64,000 bases of DNA from positions 248,001 to 312,000 of the forward strand of contig NZ_BPMK01000003.1 in NCBI RefSeq assembly GCF_019656455.1. Reading direction: 5' to 3'. The notes beneath the pieces were generated by a model that was not told where the DNA came from, searched no databases, and saw only the letters and a program-made list of their open reading frames with translations. Each line of letters opens with the position of its first letter. Within the stretch, counting starts at the first letter, position 1. The position numbers were made by a program, and so were the translations under genes. Source of the DNA: Noviherbaspirillum aridicola. Its GTDB lineage: Bacteria > Pseudomonadota > Gammaproteobacteria > Burkholderiales > Burkholderiaceae_D. Below are positions 42,839 to 51,649 of the stretch, in pieces.

Positions 42839-45748
42839 ATGCACTCAACGCAAGAACTTTCCATCAACAACACCGCAGGGCTGGTCCCTCCCCAGGCTGA
42901 CATCGCTTCGGCCGGCAGCACCGCGAACCTCAACGTCAGCCTCGGCGACTACAAGATCATCCGCCGCAACGGCGCGGTCGTCGGCTTCGAGCCGTCGAAG
43001 ATTTCGATCGCCATGACCAAGGCTTTCCTCGCCGTCAACGGCGGGCAGGGCGCGGCGTCGGCACGCGTGCGCGAACTCGTCGAGCAGCTCACCGCCGGCG
43101 TCGTGACCGCGCTGGTGCGCCGCCAGCCCGCAGGCGGCACTTTCCACATCGAAGACGTGCAGGACCAGGTCGAGCTGGCGCTGATGCGTTCCGGCGAACA
43201 CGATGTCGCCCGCGCCTACGTGCTGTACCGCGCCAAGCGCATGGAAGAGCGCGCGCAGCAGCAGGCCGCCAGCCCCTCCGATGCGCCGCAGCTGCACGTG
43301 GTGGAAGATGGCCGCAGCCGTCCGCTCGACATCAATGAAGTGCGCGCGCTGATCAAGGCCGCCTGCACCGGCCTGGAAAAGCATGTCGATGCCGAAGCGA
43401 TCCTGGCCGAGAGCGTCAAGAACCTGTACGACGGCGTGCCGGTCGAGGAACTGCACAAGTCGGTGATCCTGGCCGCCCGCGCACTGATGGAAAAGGACCC
43501 TGCGTACAGCAAGGTCACCGCGCGCCTGCTGATGCATACCGTCCGCAAGGAAGTGTTCGGCCAGGAAGTCGCCCAGGCCGACGCCGCCGCACACTATATA
43601 GAGTACTTCCCGAAATTCATCAAAAAGGGCATCGACGCCGACCTGCTCGATCCCAAGCTCGCCCAGTTCGACCTGAATAAGCTGGCCGAGGCGCTCAAGC
43701 CCGAGCGCGACCTGCAGTTCGGCTACCTCGGCCTGCAGACCCTGTACGACCGCTACTTCCTGCACATCCAGGGCACCCGCATCGAGATGCCCCAGGCCTT
43801 CTACATGCGCGTGGCGATGGGCCTGGCACTCAACGAGATCAACCGCGAAGCCCGCGCCATCGAGTTCTACGACCTGCTGTCCTCGTTCGACTTCATGAGC
43901 TCGACGCCGACGTTGTTCAACTCCGGCACCCAGCGCTCGCAGCTGTCGTCCTGCTACCTGACCACGGTCTCCGACGACCTGGAAGGCATCTACGAAGCGA
44001 TCAAGGAAAACGCGCTGCTGGCCAAGTTCGCCGGCGGCCTCGGCAACGACTGGACCCCGGTGCGCGCGCTCGGCGCCCACATCAAGGGCACCAACGGCAA
44101 GTCGCAGGGCGTGGTCCCGTTCCTGAAGGTGGTCAACGACACCGCCGTCGCGGTCAACCAGGGCGGCAAGCGCAAGGGCGCCGTCTGTGCCTACCTGGAA
44201 ACCTGGCACATGGACATCGAGGAATTCCTCGACCTGCGCAAGAACACCGGCGACGACCGCCGCCGCACCCACGACATGAACACCGCGAACTGGATTCCCG
44301 ACCTGTTCATGAAGCGCGTGATGGAAAAGGGCGAGTGGACCCTGTTCTCGCCGTCCGACGTGCCCGACCTGCACGACAAGTTCGGCCGCGCCTTCGAGGA
44401 AGCCTATACCGGCTATGAAGCCAAGGCCGCCCGCGGCGAGCTCAAGCTGTTCAAGAAGGTGCAGGCGCTCGACCTGTGGCGCAAGATGCTGTCGATGCTG
44501 TTCGAGACCGGCCATCCCTGGATCACCTTCAAGGATCCGTGCAACATCCGTTCCCCGCAGCAGCACGTCGGCGTCGTCCACAGCTCCAACCTGTGCACCG
44601 AGATCACGCTCAACACCAACGACTCGGAGATCGCGGTCTGCAACCTGGGTTCGGTCAACCTGCCGGCGCACATGAAGGACGGCAAACTCGACCATGCCAA
44701 GCTGCAGAAGACCATCCGCACCGCGATGCGCATGCTCGACAACGTGATCGACATCAACTACTACGCGGTGAAGAAGGCGCGCGATTCCAACCTGCGCCAT
44801 CGTCCGGTCGGCATGGGCATCATGGGCTTCCAGGACTGCCTGCACATGATGCGGGTGCCGTACGCATCGATGGACGCGGTGGAGTTCGCCGACCGTTCGA
44901 TGGAAGCCGTCTGCTACTACGCCTACTGGGCCTCGACCGAGCTGGCAGAAGAGCGCGGCCGCTACAGCTCCTACCCGGGCTCCCTGTGGGACCGCGGCAT
45001 CCTGCCCCAGGACTCGCTCAGGCTGCTGGCCGAGGAACGCGGCGGCTATCTCGAGGTCGACACCTCGGAGTCGATGGACTGGAGCGCCCTGCGCGCACGC
45101 ATCAAAGAGCACGGCATGCGCAACTCGAACTGCGTGGCGATCGCGCCGACCGCGACGATCTCCAACATCATCGACGTCTCCGCCTGCATCGAGCCGACCT
45201 ATCAGAACCTGTATGTGAAGTCGAACCTGTCGGGCGAGTTTACGGAGATTAACGAGTACCTCGTACGCGACCTCAAGGCGCGCGGACTGTGGGACGAGGT
45301 GATGGTCGCCGACCTGAAGTACTTCGACGGCAGCCTGGCCAAGATCGACCGCATCCCGCAGGACCTGCGCGAGATCTACGCCACCGCCTTCGAGGTCGAC
45401 CCCAAGTGGCTGGTGGAGGCCGCCTCCCGCCGCCAGAAGTGGATCGACCAGGCGCAGTCGCTCAATATTTATATGGCGGGCGCCTCGGGCAAGAAGCTCG
45501 ACGAGACCTACAAGCTGGCATGGCTGCGCGGTCTGAAGACCACCTACTACCTGCGCACCATCGGCGCGACCCATGCGGAGAAGTCGACCACCAAGGCCGG
45601 CGCGCTCAACGCGGTGTCCGCCAACATGGCACCGGCGGCTGCCGCCGCCGCGCCGGCAGCGACGGTCCCGGCCGACGAGCTCGCAGGTCCGGCCTGCATG
45701 CTGCGTCCCGGCGATCCCGGCTTTGAAGAATGCGAAGCCTGCCAGTAA
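42839..45748 (+). CDS. nrdA: Ribonucleoside-diphosphate reductase alpha subunit
   Basis: NrdA reduces ribonucleotides to deoxyribonucleotides. The 969-residue protein shows the active site SNLCTE (radical Cys and Glu), the partner cysteines in SCYLTT and VCNLGSV, the radical-path pair TTYYLRT and the C-terminal redox CEAC. The N-terminus has an ATP-cone beginning IIRRNGAVVGFEPSKI and a second cone-like region (about 155-240), which explains its length against the usual 760. The ATG at 42839 follows AGGAGG. The frame is open further upstream through the leader to 42626, giving a possible 49-residue extension from ATG 42692 that lacks a ribosome site. Confidence 0.96.
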   Translation: MHSTQELSINNTAGLVPPQADIASAGSTANLNVSLGDYKIIRRNGAVVGFEPSKISIAMTKAFLAVNGGQGAASARVRELVEQLTAGVVTALVRRQPAGGTFHIEDVQDQVELALMRSGEHDVARAYVLYRAKRMEERAQQQAASPSDAPQLHVVEDGRSRPLDINEVRALIKAACTGLEKHVDAEAILAESVKNLYDGVPVEELHKSVILAARALMEKDPAYSKVTARLLMHTVRKEVFGQEVAQADAAAHYIEYFPKFIKKGIDADLLDPKLAQFDLNKLAEALKPERDLQFGYLGLQTLYDRYFLHIQGTRIEMPQAFYMRVAMGLALNEINREARAIEFYDLLSSFDFMSSTPTLFNSGTQRSQLSSCYLTTVSDDLEGIYEAIKENALLAKFAGGLGNDWTPVRALGAHIKGTNGKSQGVVPFLKVVNDTAVAVNQGGKRKGAVCAYLETWHMDIEEFLDLRKNTGDDRRRTHDMNTANWIPDLFMKRVMEKGEWTLFSPSDVPDLHDKFGRAFEEAYTGYEAKAARGELKLFKKVQALDLWRKMLSMLFETGHPWITFKDPCNIRSPQQHVGVVHSSNLCTEITLNTNDSEIAVCNLGSVNLPAHMKDGKLDHAKLQKTIRTAMRMLDNVIDINYYAVKKARDSNLRHRPVGMGIMGFQDCLHMMRVPYASMDAVEFADRSMEAVCYYAYWASTELAEERGRYSSYPGSLWDRGILPQDSLRLLAEERGGYLEVDTSESMDWSALRARIKEHGMRNSNCVAIAPTATISNIIDVSACIEPTYQNLYVKSNLSGEFTEINEYLVRDLKARGLWDEVMVADLKYFDGSLAKIDRIPQDLREIYATAFEVDPKWLVEAASRRQKWIDQAQSLNIYMAGASGKKLDETYKLAWLRGLKTTYYLRTIGATHAEKSTTKAGALNAVSANMAPAAAAAAPAATVPADELAGPACMLRPGDPGFEECEACQ

Positions 45749-45834
45749 GATGAACCGATGGGCCGGCGCCGCGCGGCAACGCGAGGCGCCGGCATGCTCC
45801 GTCACATGACAAATACCTGTAAGGAAGATTGAAT

Positions 45835-47004
45835 ATGCTTAGTTGGGATGACGAAGTCGCTCCTGCCGCCCGGCCCGCGCCCGTTCCGCAGCCGGCCACG
45901 CCCCCGGCGCAAGTGAATGCGCAGCTGACCAATACCGCGCTCAACCCGGCGCTGGTCTCGCAGGGCAGCGTCGCCAGCGCCGACACCCGCCGCGTCAATG
46001 TCGCCGACAAGCGCATCATCAACGGCCAGACCGACGTCAACCAGCTGGTCCCGTTCAAGTACAAGTGGGCCTGGGACAAGTACCTGGCCGGCTGCGCGAA
46101 TCACTGGATGCCGCAGGAAATCAACATGCAGCGCGACATCGAGCTCTGGAAGAATCCGAACGGCCTGACCGAGGACGAGCGCCGCATCATCAAGCGCAAC
46201 CTCGGCTTCTTCGTGACCGCCGACTCGCTGGCCGCCAACAACATCGTGCTCGGCACCTACCGCCACATCACCGCGCCCGAGTGCCGCCAGTACCTGCTGC
46301 GCCAGGCCTTCGAAGAAGCGATCCACACGCATGCCTATCAGTACATCGTGGAGTCGCTCGGCCTCGACGAGGGCGAGATCTTCAACGCCTATCACGAGGT
46401 CGCCTCGATCCGCGACAAGGATGAATTCCTGATCCCGTTCATCGATGTGCTGACCAACCCCGAGTTCAAGACCGGCACCGTCGAAGCCGACCAGACGCTG
46501 CTGCGTTCGCTGATCGTGTTCGCCTGCCTGATGGAGGGTCTGTTCTTCTACGTGGGCTTCACGCAGATCCTCGCGCTCGGCCGTCAGAACAAGATGATGG
46601 GCGCGGCTGAGCAGTATCAATACATCCTGCGCGATGAGTCGATGCACTGCAATTTCGGGATCGACCTCATCAACACAATCAAGCTCGAGAATCCGCATCT
46701 GTGGACCGCCGACTTCCGCGAAGAGATTAAATCGTTGTTTTTGCGGGCCGTGGAGTTGGAATATCGCTACGCAGAGGATACAATGCCGCGTGGAGTGCTC
46801 GGCTTGAATGCGCCAATGTTCAAAGGGTACTTGCGATTCATAGCGAATCGCCGCGCACAGCAGATCGGTCTCGATCCGATGTTCCCGCAGGAAGAGAATC
46901 CCTTCCCCTGGATGAGCGAGATGATCGATCTGAAGAAGGAGCGCAACTTCTTCGAGACGCGTGTGATCGAATACCAGACCGGCGGCGCGCTGAACTGGGA
47001 ATAA
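45835..47004 (+). CDS. nrdB: Ribonucleoside-diphosphate reductase beta subunit
   Basis: NrdB houses the diiron-tyrosyl radical that starts the NrdA reaction. The 389-residue protein keeps the metal-binding Asp in TADSLAANN, the Glu, His and radical Tyr in EAIHTHAY, and the later Glu/His pair in [12 protein letters not shown]. The N-terminal about 50 residues are Pro/Ala-rich and likely flexible. The start at 45835 follows TAAGGAAG. It shares the nrdA promoter across an 86-base gap. Confidence 0.97.
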   Translation: MLSWDDEVAPAARPAPVPQPATPPAQVNAQLTNTALNPALVSQGSVASADTRRVNVADKRIINGQTDVNQLVPFKYKWAWDKYLAGCANHWMPQEINMQRDIELWKNPNGLTEDERRIIKRNLGFFVTADSLAANNIVLGTYRHITAPECRQYLLRQAFEEAIHTHAYQYIVESLGLDEGEIFNAYHEVASIRDKDEFLIPFIDVLTNPEFKTGTVEADQTLLRSLIVFACLMEGLFFYVGFTQILALGRQNKMMGAAEQYQYILRDESMHCNFGIDLINTIKLENPHLWTADFREEIKSLFLRAVELEYRYAEDTMPRGVLGLNAPMFKGYLRFIANRRAQQIGLDPMFPQEENPFPWMSEMIDLKKERNFFETRVIEYQTGGALNWE

Positions 47005-47257
47005 GAAGCAAAGACAGCGTCCTGCAGTGCGAAGCAAAGCGTAGCAAGTGGAGACAGCAGTCGACCCGAGAGACACACCAGGCCGGGGCAGCAGACCGGC
47101 AACCGGGTCGACATGTAAACCCGAGGGGCTTACACCAAACTGATGGACAGTAGACGAACGTATCGCTCATCTCTGTATTCGCCGCTGACCCTGACTCTGT
47201 CGGGGAAGGCGGCTTTTGCTCTGGAAAACCTGGTGGTTTTCCGTGGTGCGTATTCCG
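47005..47257 (+). ncRNA. Structured region after nrdB, possible small RNA or 3' UTR
   Basis: This stretch holds several inverted repeats: GTCGACCCG (47060-47068) with CGGGTCGAC (47104-47112), GTAA-CCC/GGG-TTAC (47114-47132) and GGAAAACC/GGTTTTCC (about 47223-47242). It ends at a strong terminator. It matches no RNA family I recognise. It may be the folded 3' end of nrdAB mRNA or a separate small RNA. A 56-codon open frame (47143-47313) crosses it without a ribosome site. Confidence 0.35.
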
Positions 47258-47286
47258 ACGCCGGCATTGTGGCCGGCGTTTTTTTT
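47258..47286 (+). terminator. Strong intrinsic terminator after the nrdB region
   Basis: An 8-bp stem ACGCCGGC/GCCGGCGT with a 6-base loop is followed by eight T residues. Confidence 0.92.
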
Positions 47287-47555
47287 GGCTGCGAGAACCG
47301 CGGCGCGAACTGAGCGCGCGGCCAGTCCTCCAGCGCCACCGTGGTGCAGCGGCGGACTGACGAAGAGTGACGCAGCCAAATGAGGCTGAAGTGCTGCATG
47401 AAGAGGTGATGCAGCAGTTCAGCTGGTGCCGAATTCATTGTCGCAAGCAGAAGCTTGCTTGTGCCGATGAATAATCCGGACGGCTCATCGCGATGGGACG
47501 TGCGGGTTTCCCAACCTCGTAATTTGAACTTTCTCATCACGTGAAGGAGAAACAA
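47287..47555 (+). other. Leader region of the H1-like gene
   Basis: About 270 bases with no gene. It contains hairpins TGCTGCAT/ATGCAGCA (47392-47416) and GCAAGC/GCTTGC (47443-47458) and must include the promoter of the H1-like gene, but no clear -35/-10 pair is visible. The ribosome site GAAGGAG lies before the ATG at 47556. Confidence 0.5.
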
Positions 47556-48140
47556 ATGGCAACAGCAAAGAAAGCAGCTGCTAAGAAGCCTGCCGCGAAG
47601 AAGGCAGCCGCAGCGAAGAAGCCGGCCGCGAAGAAGGTCGCAGCCGCCAAGAAGCCGGTAGCGAAGAAGGCCGCAGCTGCCAAGAAGCCGGTAGCGAAGA
47701 AGGCCGCAGCCGCCAAGAAGCCGGTAGCGAAGAAGGCCGCAGCCGCCAAGAAGCCGGCAGCGAAGAAGGTCGCAGCGAAGAAGCCGGTAGCGAAGAAGGC
47801 CGTAGCCGCCAAGAAGCCGGCAGCGAAGAAGGTCGCCGCCAAGAAGGTCGCAGCGAAGAAGCCGGTAGCGAAGAAGGCCGCAGCCGCCAAGAAGCCGGCA
47901 GCGAAGAAGGCCGCAGCTGCCAAGAAGCCGGTAGCGAAGAAAGCCGCCGCCGCCAAGAAGCCTGCAGCGAAGAAGGCCGCCGCCAAGCCGGTAGCCAAGA
48001 AAGCCGCAGCGCCGAAGAAGGCTGCCGCTCCGAAGAAGGCAGCTGCCAAGCCGGCAGCAAAGCCCGCAGCTGCTCCCGCAGCGAAGACCGTGCTGAACCC
48101 GGCAGCGGCCTGGCCGTTCCCGACCGGCACCCGTCCGTAA
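47556..48140 (+). CDS. Histone H1-like, AlgP-type lysine/alanine-rich protein
   Basis: The 194-residue protein is almost wholly made of Lys/Ala/Pro/Val repeats with an 11-residue unit (KKAAAAKKPVA and variants), about 12 copies, and ends in a non-repeat tail (NPAAAWPFPTGTRP) typical of this family in Burkholderiales. Such proteins resemble histone H1 and AlgP, bind DNA without sequence specificity and are often highly expressed. The DNA repeat has a 33-base period, so copy number may change by slippage. The ATG at 47556 follows GAAGGAG. It is similar in tail to the SWIB protein at 32 kb. Confidence 0.88.
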   Translation: MATAKKAAAKKPAAKKAAAAKKPAAKKVAAAKKPVAKKAAAAKKPVAKKAAAAKKPVAKKAAAAKKPAAKKVAAKKPVAKKAVAAKKPAAKKVAAKKVAAKKPVAKKAAAAKKPAAKKAAAAKKPVAKKAAAAKKPAAKKAAAKPVAKKAAAPKKAAAPKKAAAKPAAKPAAAPAAKTVLNPAAAWPFPTGTRP

Positions 48141-48182
48141 TCGGCGAGCTTGCTCACGCGCCTGATTAAGTTCAGGCAAAAT

Positions 48183-48220
48183 GCCCGTTGCGTGGCCCCG
48201 TGCTGCACAACGGGCTTTTT
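48183..48220 (+). terminator. Terminator after the H1-like gene
   Basis: The stem GCCCGTTG/CAACGGGC has a 17-base loop and ends in TTTTT. It lies just before the yggT start, so yggT may use read-through or its own promoter. Confidence 0.8.
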
Positions 48221-48238
48221 CTTTGGGAGATCGGAAAC

Positions 48239-48781
48239 GTGCTGAACAGCATACTTACGTTGGTAGTCGACACCGTTGCGGCCATTCTGGGAGGCGTGCT
48301 GCTGCTGCGCTTCTGGATGCAGGTCGTGCGCGTGCGTCCGCCGTCGGCCCTCGGCCAGTTCATCTTTCAGCTGACCGACTGGCTGGTGCGACCGCTGCGT
48401 CGGCTGCTGCCGGGAGTCGGCGGGTATGACTGGGCCAGCCTGATCGCTGCCTTCCTGGTCATCCTGCTCGCGGTCGGCATTCAGCTTGCGCTGTTCATCG
48501 GCTTCTCGGTCGAGCTGCTGGTCCTCATGTCCCTGATCCGATTCTTCGAGTGGGTGTTCTACGGCTTCATGGGCCTGCTCATCATCGAAGCCATCTTCAG
48601 CTGGGTGAATCCGCATGCGCCGCTGGCGCCTTTCATCCGCGCGCTCAACGACCCGCTGCTGCGGCCGCTGCGTAAAGTCGTGCCGCTGATCGGCGGCATC
48701 GACCTGTCGCCGCTGGTTGCCCTGATCCTGCTGCGCATTGCGCTCATGGTGGTGACCTCGCTGATCATGTCGCTGGCATGA
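48239..48781 (+). CDS. yggT: YggT family membrane protein
   Basis: A 180-residue inner-membrane protein with two tandem YGGT repeats, each having two hydrophobic segments and an RP-type loop (VRPLRRLLPG and LRPLRKVVPLIGG). The family is linked to osmotic shock tolerance, K+ uptake and cell-division site functions in other bacteria, without a fixed biochemical role. The start is GTG at 48239 behind GGGAGA; an upstream ATG at 48188 would lie inside the terminator. It overlaps the next gene by four bases, a conserved pairing. Confidence 0.88.
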   Translation: MLNSILTLVVDTVAAILGGVLLLRFWMQVVRVRPPSALGQFIFQLTDWLVRPLRRLLPGVGGYDWASLIAAFLVILLAVGIQLALFIGFSVELLVLMSLIRFFEWVFYGFMGLLIIEAIFSWVNPHAPLAPFIRALNDPLLRPLRKVVPLIGGIDLSPLVALILLRIALMVVTSLIMSLA

Positions 48782-49071
48782 GCTGGTGCAGTGCCGCGGA
48801 TGGCGGTCTGCGGATCGCGGTGCAGCTGGCGCCGAACGCGAGGCAGAACGAAATCTGCGGCGTGCATGACGATGCCCTCAGGATCCGGCTGCAGGCGCAG
48901 CCGATCGAGGGCAGGGCCAATGAGGCGCTGCTGCGATTTCTTGCCGACAGGCTGAGTGTTCCGAAGAGTGCCGTGACGCTGCTGCATGGGCAGACCAGCA
49001 AGCGCAAGGTGGTGCGGGTAGCCGCGCCGCTTTCCGTCGCGGACGCCGAGGGGCGCCTGCTCAGCGGCTGA
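48778..49071 (+). CDS. DUF167 (YggU-like) family protein
   Basis: The 97-residue protein has the DUF167 pattern: GGLRIAVQLAPNARQNEI near the start, RLQAQPIEGRANEALLRFL in the middle and the basic GQTSKRKVV near the end. Function is unknown. It is coupled to yggT by an ATGA overlap, as in many proteobacteria. Its last 11 bases overlap the convergent lipoprotein gene. Confidence 0.9.
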   Translation: MSWCSAADGGLRIAVQLAPNARQNEICGVHDDALRIRLQAQPIEGRANEALLRFLADRLSVPKSAVTLLHGQTSKRKVVRVAAPLSVADAEGRLLSG

Positions 49072-49522
49072 TGGTATGGGCGGGGCTGAGACGGGAGATG
49101 CCGTTGGCGGTGGTGACGCGGACGACGTCGCCGACCCGGTAGTTCTCGCCGGGCTCGAGCTGGAAGCTGCGCACTTCGCCACTCTCCAGGCGCACCGTGA
49201 CGGCGGTGCTGCCGCTTCTGATCGAGGATTCCTCCGCCCGCTGCCCGGCCATGCTGCCGGCCACGGCGCCGCCGATGCTGGCCACCGTGCTGCCTGTGCC
49301 GCTGCCGATATTGCTGCCGGCGACGCCGCCGAGGATCGCGCCGAGGAAGGAGCCGATGCCGGAGCCGCGCCCGCCCTGGCGCACCACGTCCCGCACCTCG
49401 GTCACCTGGCCGGTCTGCACCAGCGTCGTTCCCTGGGTGGATGAAGTGACCGGCGCCTCGCGCGAGGCACAGGCGCCAAGCAGTACGGCACAGGCCAGCA
49501 TGCTTGCGATCCTGCTTTTCAT
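49061..49522 (-). CDS. Glycine-zipper outer-membrane lipoprotein (SlyB-like)
   Basis: The 153-residue product has a lipoprotein signal peptide with lipobox LLGAC, then a glycine-zipper region (about 50-95) of GXXXG repeats such as GIGSFLGAILGGVAGSNIG, forming two membrane helices, and a soluble C-terminal beta domain. SlyB/PcpS-type proteins stabilise the outer membrane under stress, often under PhoP or Mg2+ control. No such box was looked for in detail. The 3' end overlaps the DUF167 gene. Confidence 0.85.
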   Translation of the reverse strand: MKSRIASMLACAVLLGACASREAPVTSSTQGTTLVQTGQVTEVRDVVRQGGRGSGIGSFLGAILGGVAGSNIGSGTGSTVASIGGAVAGSMAGQRAEESSIRSGSTAVTVRLESGEVRSFQLEPGENYRVGDVVRVTTANGISRLSPAHTISR

Positions 49523-49561
49523 CCGGTTCCCTCCTTGACTAGCTCCGCCGCGTGCCCGGCA

Positions 49562-50494
49562 TCAGAAGCGATAGCCGAAGGCCGCGTGGAAGCGTTCTTC
49601 GATGTCGGCACGGGTCAGGCTGTGATTCTGCCCGCCCTGATGACTGATCTTGATGGCGCCCATCAGGCTCGCCAGTCGTCCGGTGGTCAGCCAGTCCATG
49701 CCGTTGCTCAGGCCGTAGAGCAGGCCGGCGCGGAAGGCATCGCCGCAGCCCGTCGGGTCAACCGGCTTGTCCACCTGCACGCAGGGGATCTCGATGCGCT
49801 CGCCGCCGGTATGGATGTGCGCGCCTTGCTCGCCGAGGGTGACGATCAGCGCAGTGGTTCGCTGCGCGATCTGCTCCAGCGTGAGCCCGGTTCGCTCCAT
49901 CAACAGTTCGGCCTCGTAATCATTGACCGCCACCCATGTCGCCAGTTCAATGAAGCGCTCCAGCTCGGCGCCATTGAACATCGGCAAACCCTGGCCCGGG
50001 TCGAAGATGAAGGGGATGCCGAGCGATGCGCATTCCTCCGCATGCTGCAGCATGCCGTCGCGGCCGTCGGGCGCGATGATGGCGTTCTTCACCGCGCCGG
50101 CCGAAGCGACCTTGTTCACATGCGAGAAGGACATCGCGCCGGGGTGGAAAGCGGTGATCTGATTGCCCCCCGCGTCGGTGGTGATGAAGGCCTGCGCGGT
50201 GAAGGCCGCATCGATGCCGCGCACGCAGCGGCGCGAAATCCCGAGCGCGTCGAGCCGGTCGAGGTAGGGCTGGGCATCCTGGCCGACGGTGGCCATGATC
50301 AGCGGATCGCCCTCGAGCAGCCTGAGGTTGTACGCGATGTTGCCGGCGCAGCCGCCGAAGTCGCGCCGCATCTCGGGCACCAGGAAGGAGACATTGATCT
50401 TGTGCAGCTGATCGGCCAGCAGCGCGTCGGAGAAGCGGCCCTGGAACAGCATGATCGAATCGTAGGCGAGCGAACCGCAGATAAGGGATGTCAT
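49562..50494 (-). CDS. PfkB family carbohydrate/nucleoside kinase
   Basis: The 310-residue enzyme has the PfkB signature with the catalytic Asp in DPTGCGDAFRAGLL near residue 240 and the N-terminal substrate motif DFGGCAGNIAYNLRLL. PfkB members phosphorylate sugars, adenosine or nucleosides. The closest resemblance by eye is to adenosine-kinase-like proteins of betaproteobacteria; the substrate is not certain. It stands alone between the lipoprotein and the DUF3426 gene on the same strand, 39 bases apart. Confidence 0.87.
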   Translation of the reverse strand: MTSLICGSLAYDSIMLFQGRFSDALLADQLHKINVSFLVPEMRRDFGGCAGNIAYNLRLLEGDPLIMATVGQDAQPYLDRLDALGISRRCVRGIDAAFTAQAFITTDAGGNQITAFHPGAMSFSHVNKVASAGAVKNAIIAPDGRDGMLQHAEECASLGIPFIFDPGQGLPMFNGAELERFIELATWVAVNDYEAELLMERTGLTLEQIAQRTTALIVTLGEQGAHIHTGGERIEIPCVQVDKPVDPTGCGDAFRAGLLYGLSNGMDWLTTGRLASLMGAIKISHQGGQNHSLTRADIEERFHAAFGYRF

Positions 50495-50533
50495 GGTTTT
50501 GGTATGGGTGGAGAAAGGCGTGGAACGCCGAGT

Positions 50534-51643
50534 TCAGGGATAGAAGACATAGACCCGGTAGCCGGAGGCCTGCACCTGGGACAGCTCGAAATGGATCCTG
50601 ACCGACTGCTCGCTGCGCGCGGCGAAGCCGGCGAGCGGATCGAGGCCTGCGGGCAGGTAGTCGCGCGGGACGAAGACGCGGCGCACCAGCGGCTTTTCAT
50701 TGACGTCGTTGAGCGTCAGCTCGATATACGGCCAGGCTTCGACGGTGCTGCCCTGGTTGCGCAACAGCACGCTCAGCACGAAGCGGTTGCTGTCCGTTCC
50801 CTGCGTCTGCAGTTCGCTTGATTCGATGGAGACGACGTCGATGCGGGCCGGCAGGCCGACCTGGCAGCCGAACAGCCCGCATGCGCTTTCGAGCGCGGGG
50901 CGGGTGGACGGGAAGCGCGCCGCCAGCTGATCGCGGAATGCGACTGCGGTCTGCAGCAGCAGCGCCAGGACCAGCAGGCCGCTGCCGATGCTCATCGCGC
51001 TGTGCGCCATGCGGGAGAGCCGGTGACGCTGGCGCGCCTGGCGCACGAAGTCCGGCTCTTCATACCCGGCGGCGTCGGCCTGGTCGAGCGGATCCGCCTC
51101 CTGCGCCGGCTCGCTCTCGGCGCTGGCGCGCCAGGGTTTGCTCTGCAGGTCGTTGATCGCCTGCTCAACCGGGTCTTCCTCCGTTGCCGGCGGGGCGGGC
51201 GGGACGTCGGGTGCCGCCGCGTCCTTCGTTTCCTCTGCTGAACCGGCGGCCGACGGCTTCTGCGGCACGTGGGCGAAGTCGAGCAGGGTCATGCGGAGCA
51301 TCGGGTTCTCGGGCTGCGCTGCTGGCGCGTCGCCGGCAGCGGCATCGGCGCGCGTCGCAGCCGGACTGCCGTTGAGCAGCGAAGCCAGATCGGTTTCAGT
51401 CGCGGGAGCGGGCGGCGCAACGGTTGCCGCGGCCGATGGCGCGGGCGACGAGGATGGCGGGGCCGAGGCCGGCGCCGGGACGGGTTCCGCCTGGCCGTTG
51501 TCGTCCAGGCGGATCAGGTTTTCAATGCCGTTGAAGATCTGCTTGCAGGCGCCGCAGCGGACCAGTCCGGCACGCAGCTTCAATTGATCGTGCGCGACCC
51601 GGAATGTCGTCTGGCAATGCGGACACTGGGTTGCGAGCGCCAT
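50534..51643 (-). CDS. DUF3426 protein with N-terminal zinc ribbon
   Basis: The 369-residue protein begins with a MJ0042-type zinc ribbon (CPHC and CGAC), then a long Pro/Ala/Glu-rich disordered region (about 50-205), one membrane span (about 215-235) and a C-terminal DUF3426 beta domain that would face the periplasm. Function is unknown; a membrane-tethered regulator or sensor is possible. It follows prmA by six bases on the same strand and is part of the aroQ-accB-accC-prmA group, an order conserved in betaproteobacteria. Confidence 0.86.
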   Translation of the reverse strand: MALATQCPHCQTTFRVAHDQLKLRAGLVRCGACKQIFNGIENLIRLDDNGQAEPVPAPASAPPSSSPAPSAAATVAPPAPATETDLASLLNGSPAATRADAAAGDAPAAQPENPMLRMTLLDFAHVPQKPSAAGSAEETKDAAAPDVPPAPPATEEDPVEQAINDLQSKPWRASAESEPAQEADPLDQADAAGYEEPDFVRQARQRHRLSRMAHSAMSIGSGLLVLALLLQTAVAFRDQLAARFPSTRPALESACGLFGCQVGLPARIDVVSIESSELQTQGTDSNRFVLSVLLRNQGSTVEAWPYIELTLNDVNEKPLVRRVFVPRDYLPAGLDPLAGFAARSEQSVRIHFELSQVQASGYRVYVFYP

Positions 51644-51649
51644 GGCAGC

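Noticed and set aside
47143-47313. A 56-codon open frame in the region after nrdB
   Set aside because: It has no ribosome site, runs through the strong terminator hairpin, and its make-up follows the folded DNA. I regard it as chance.
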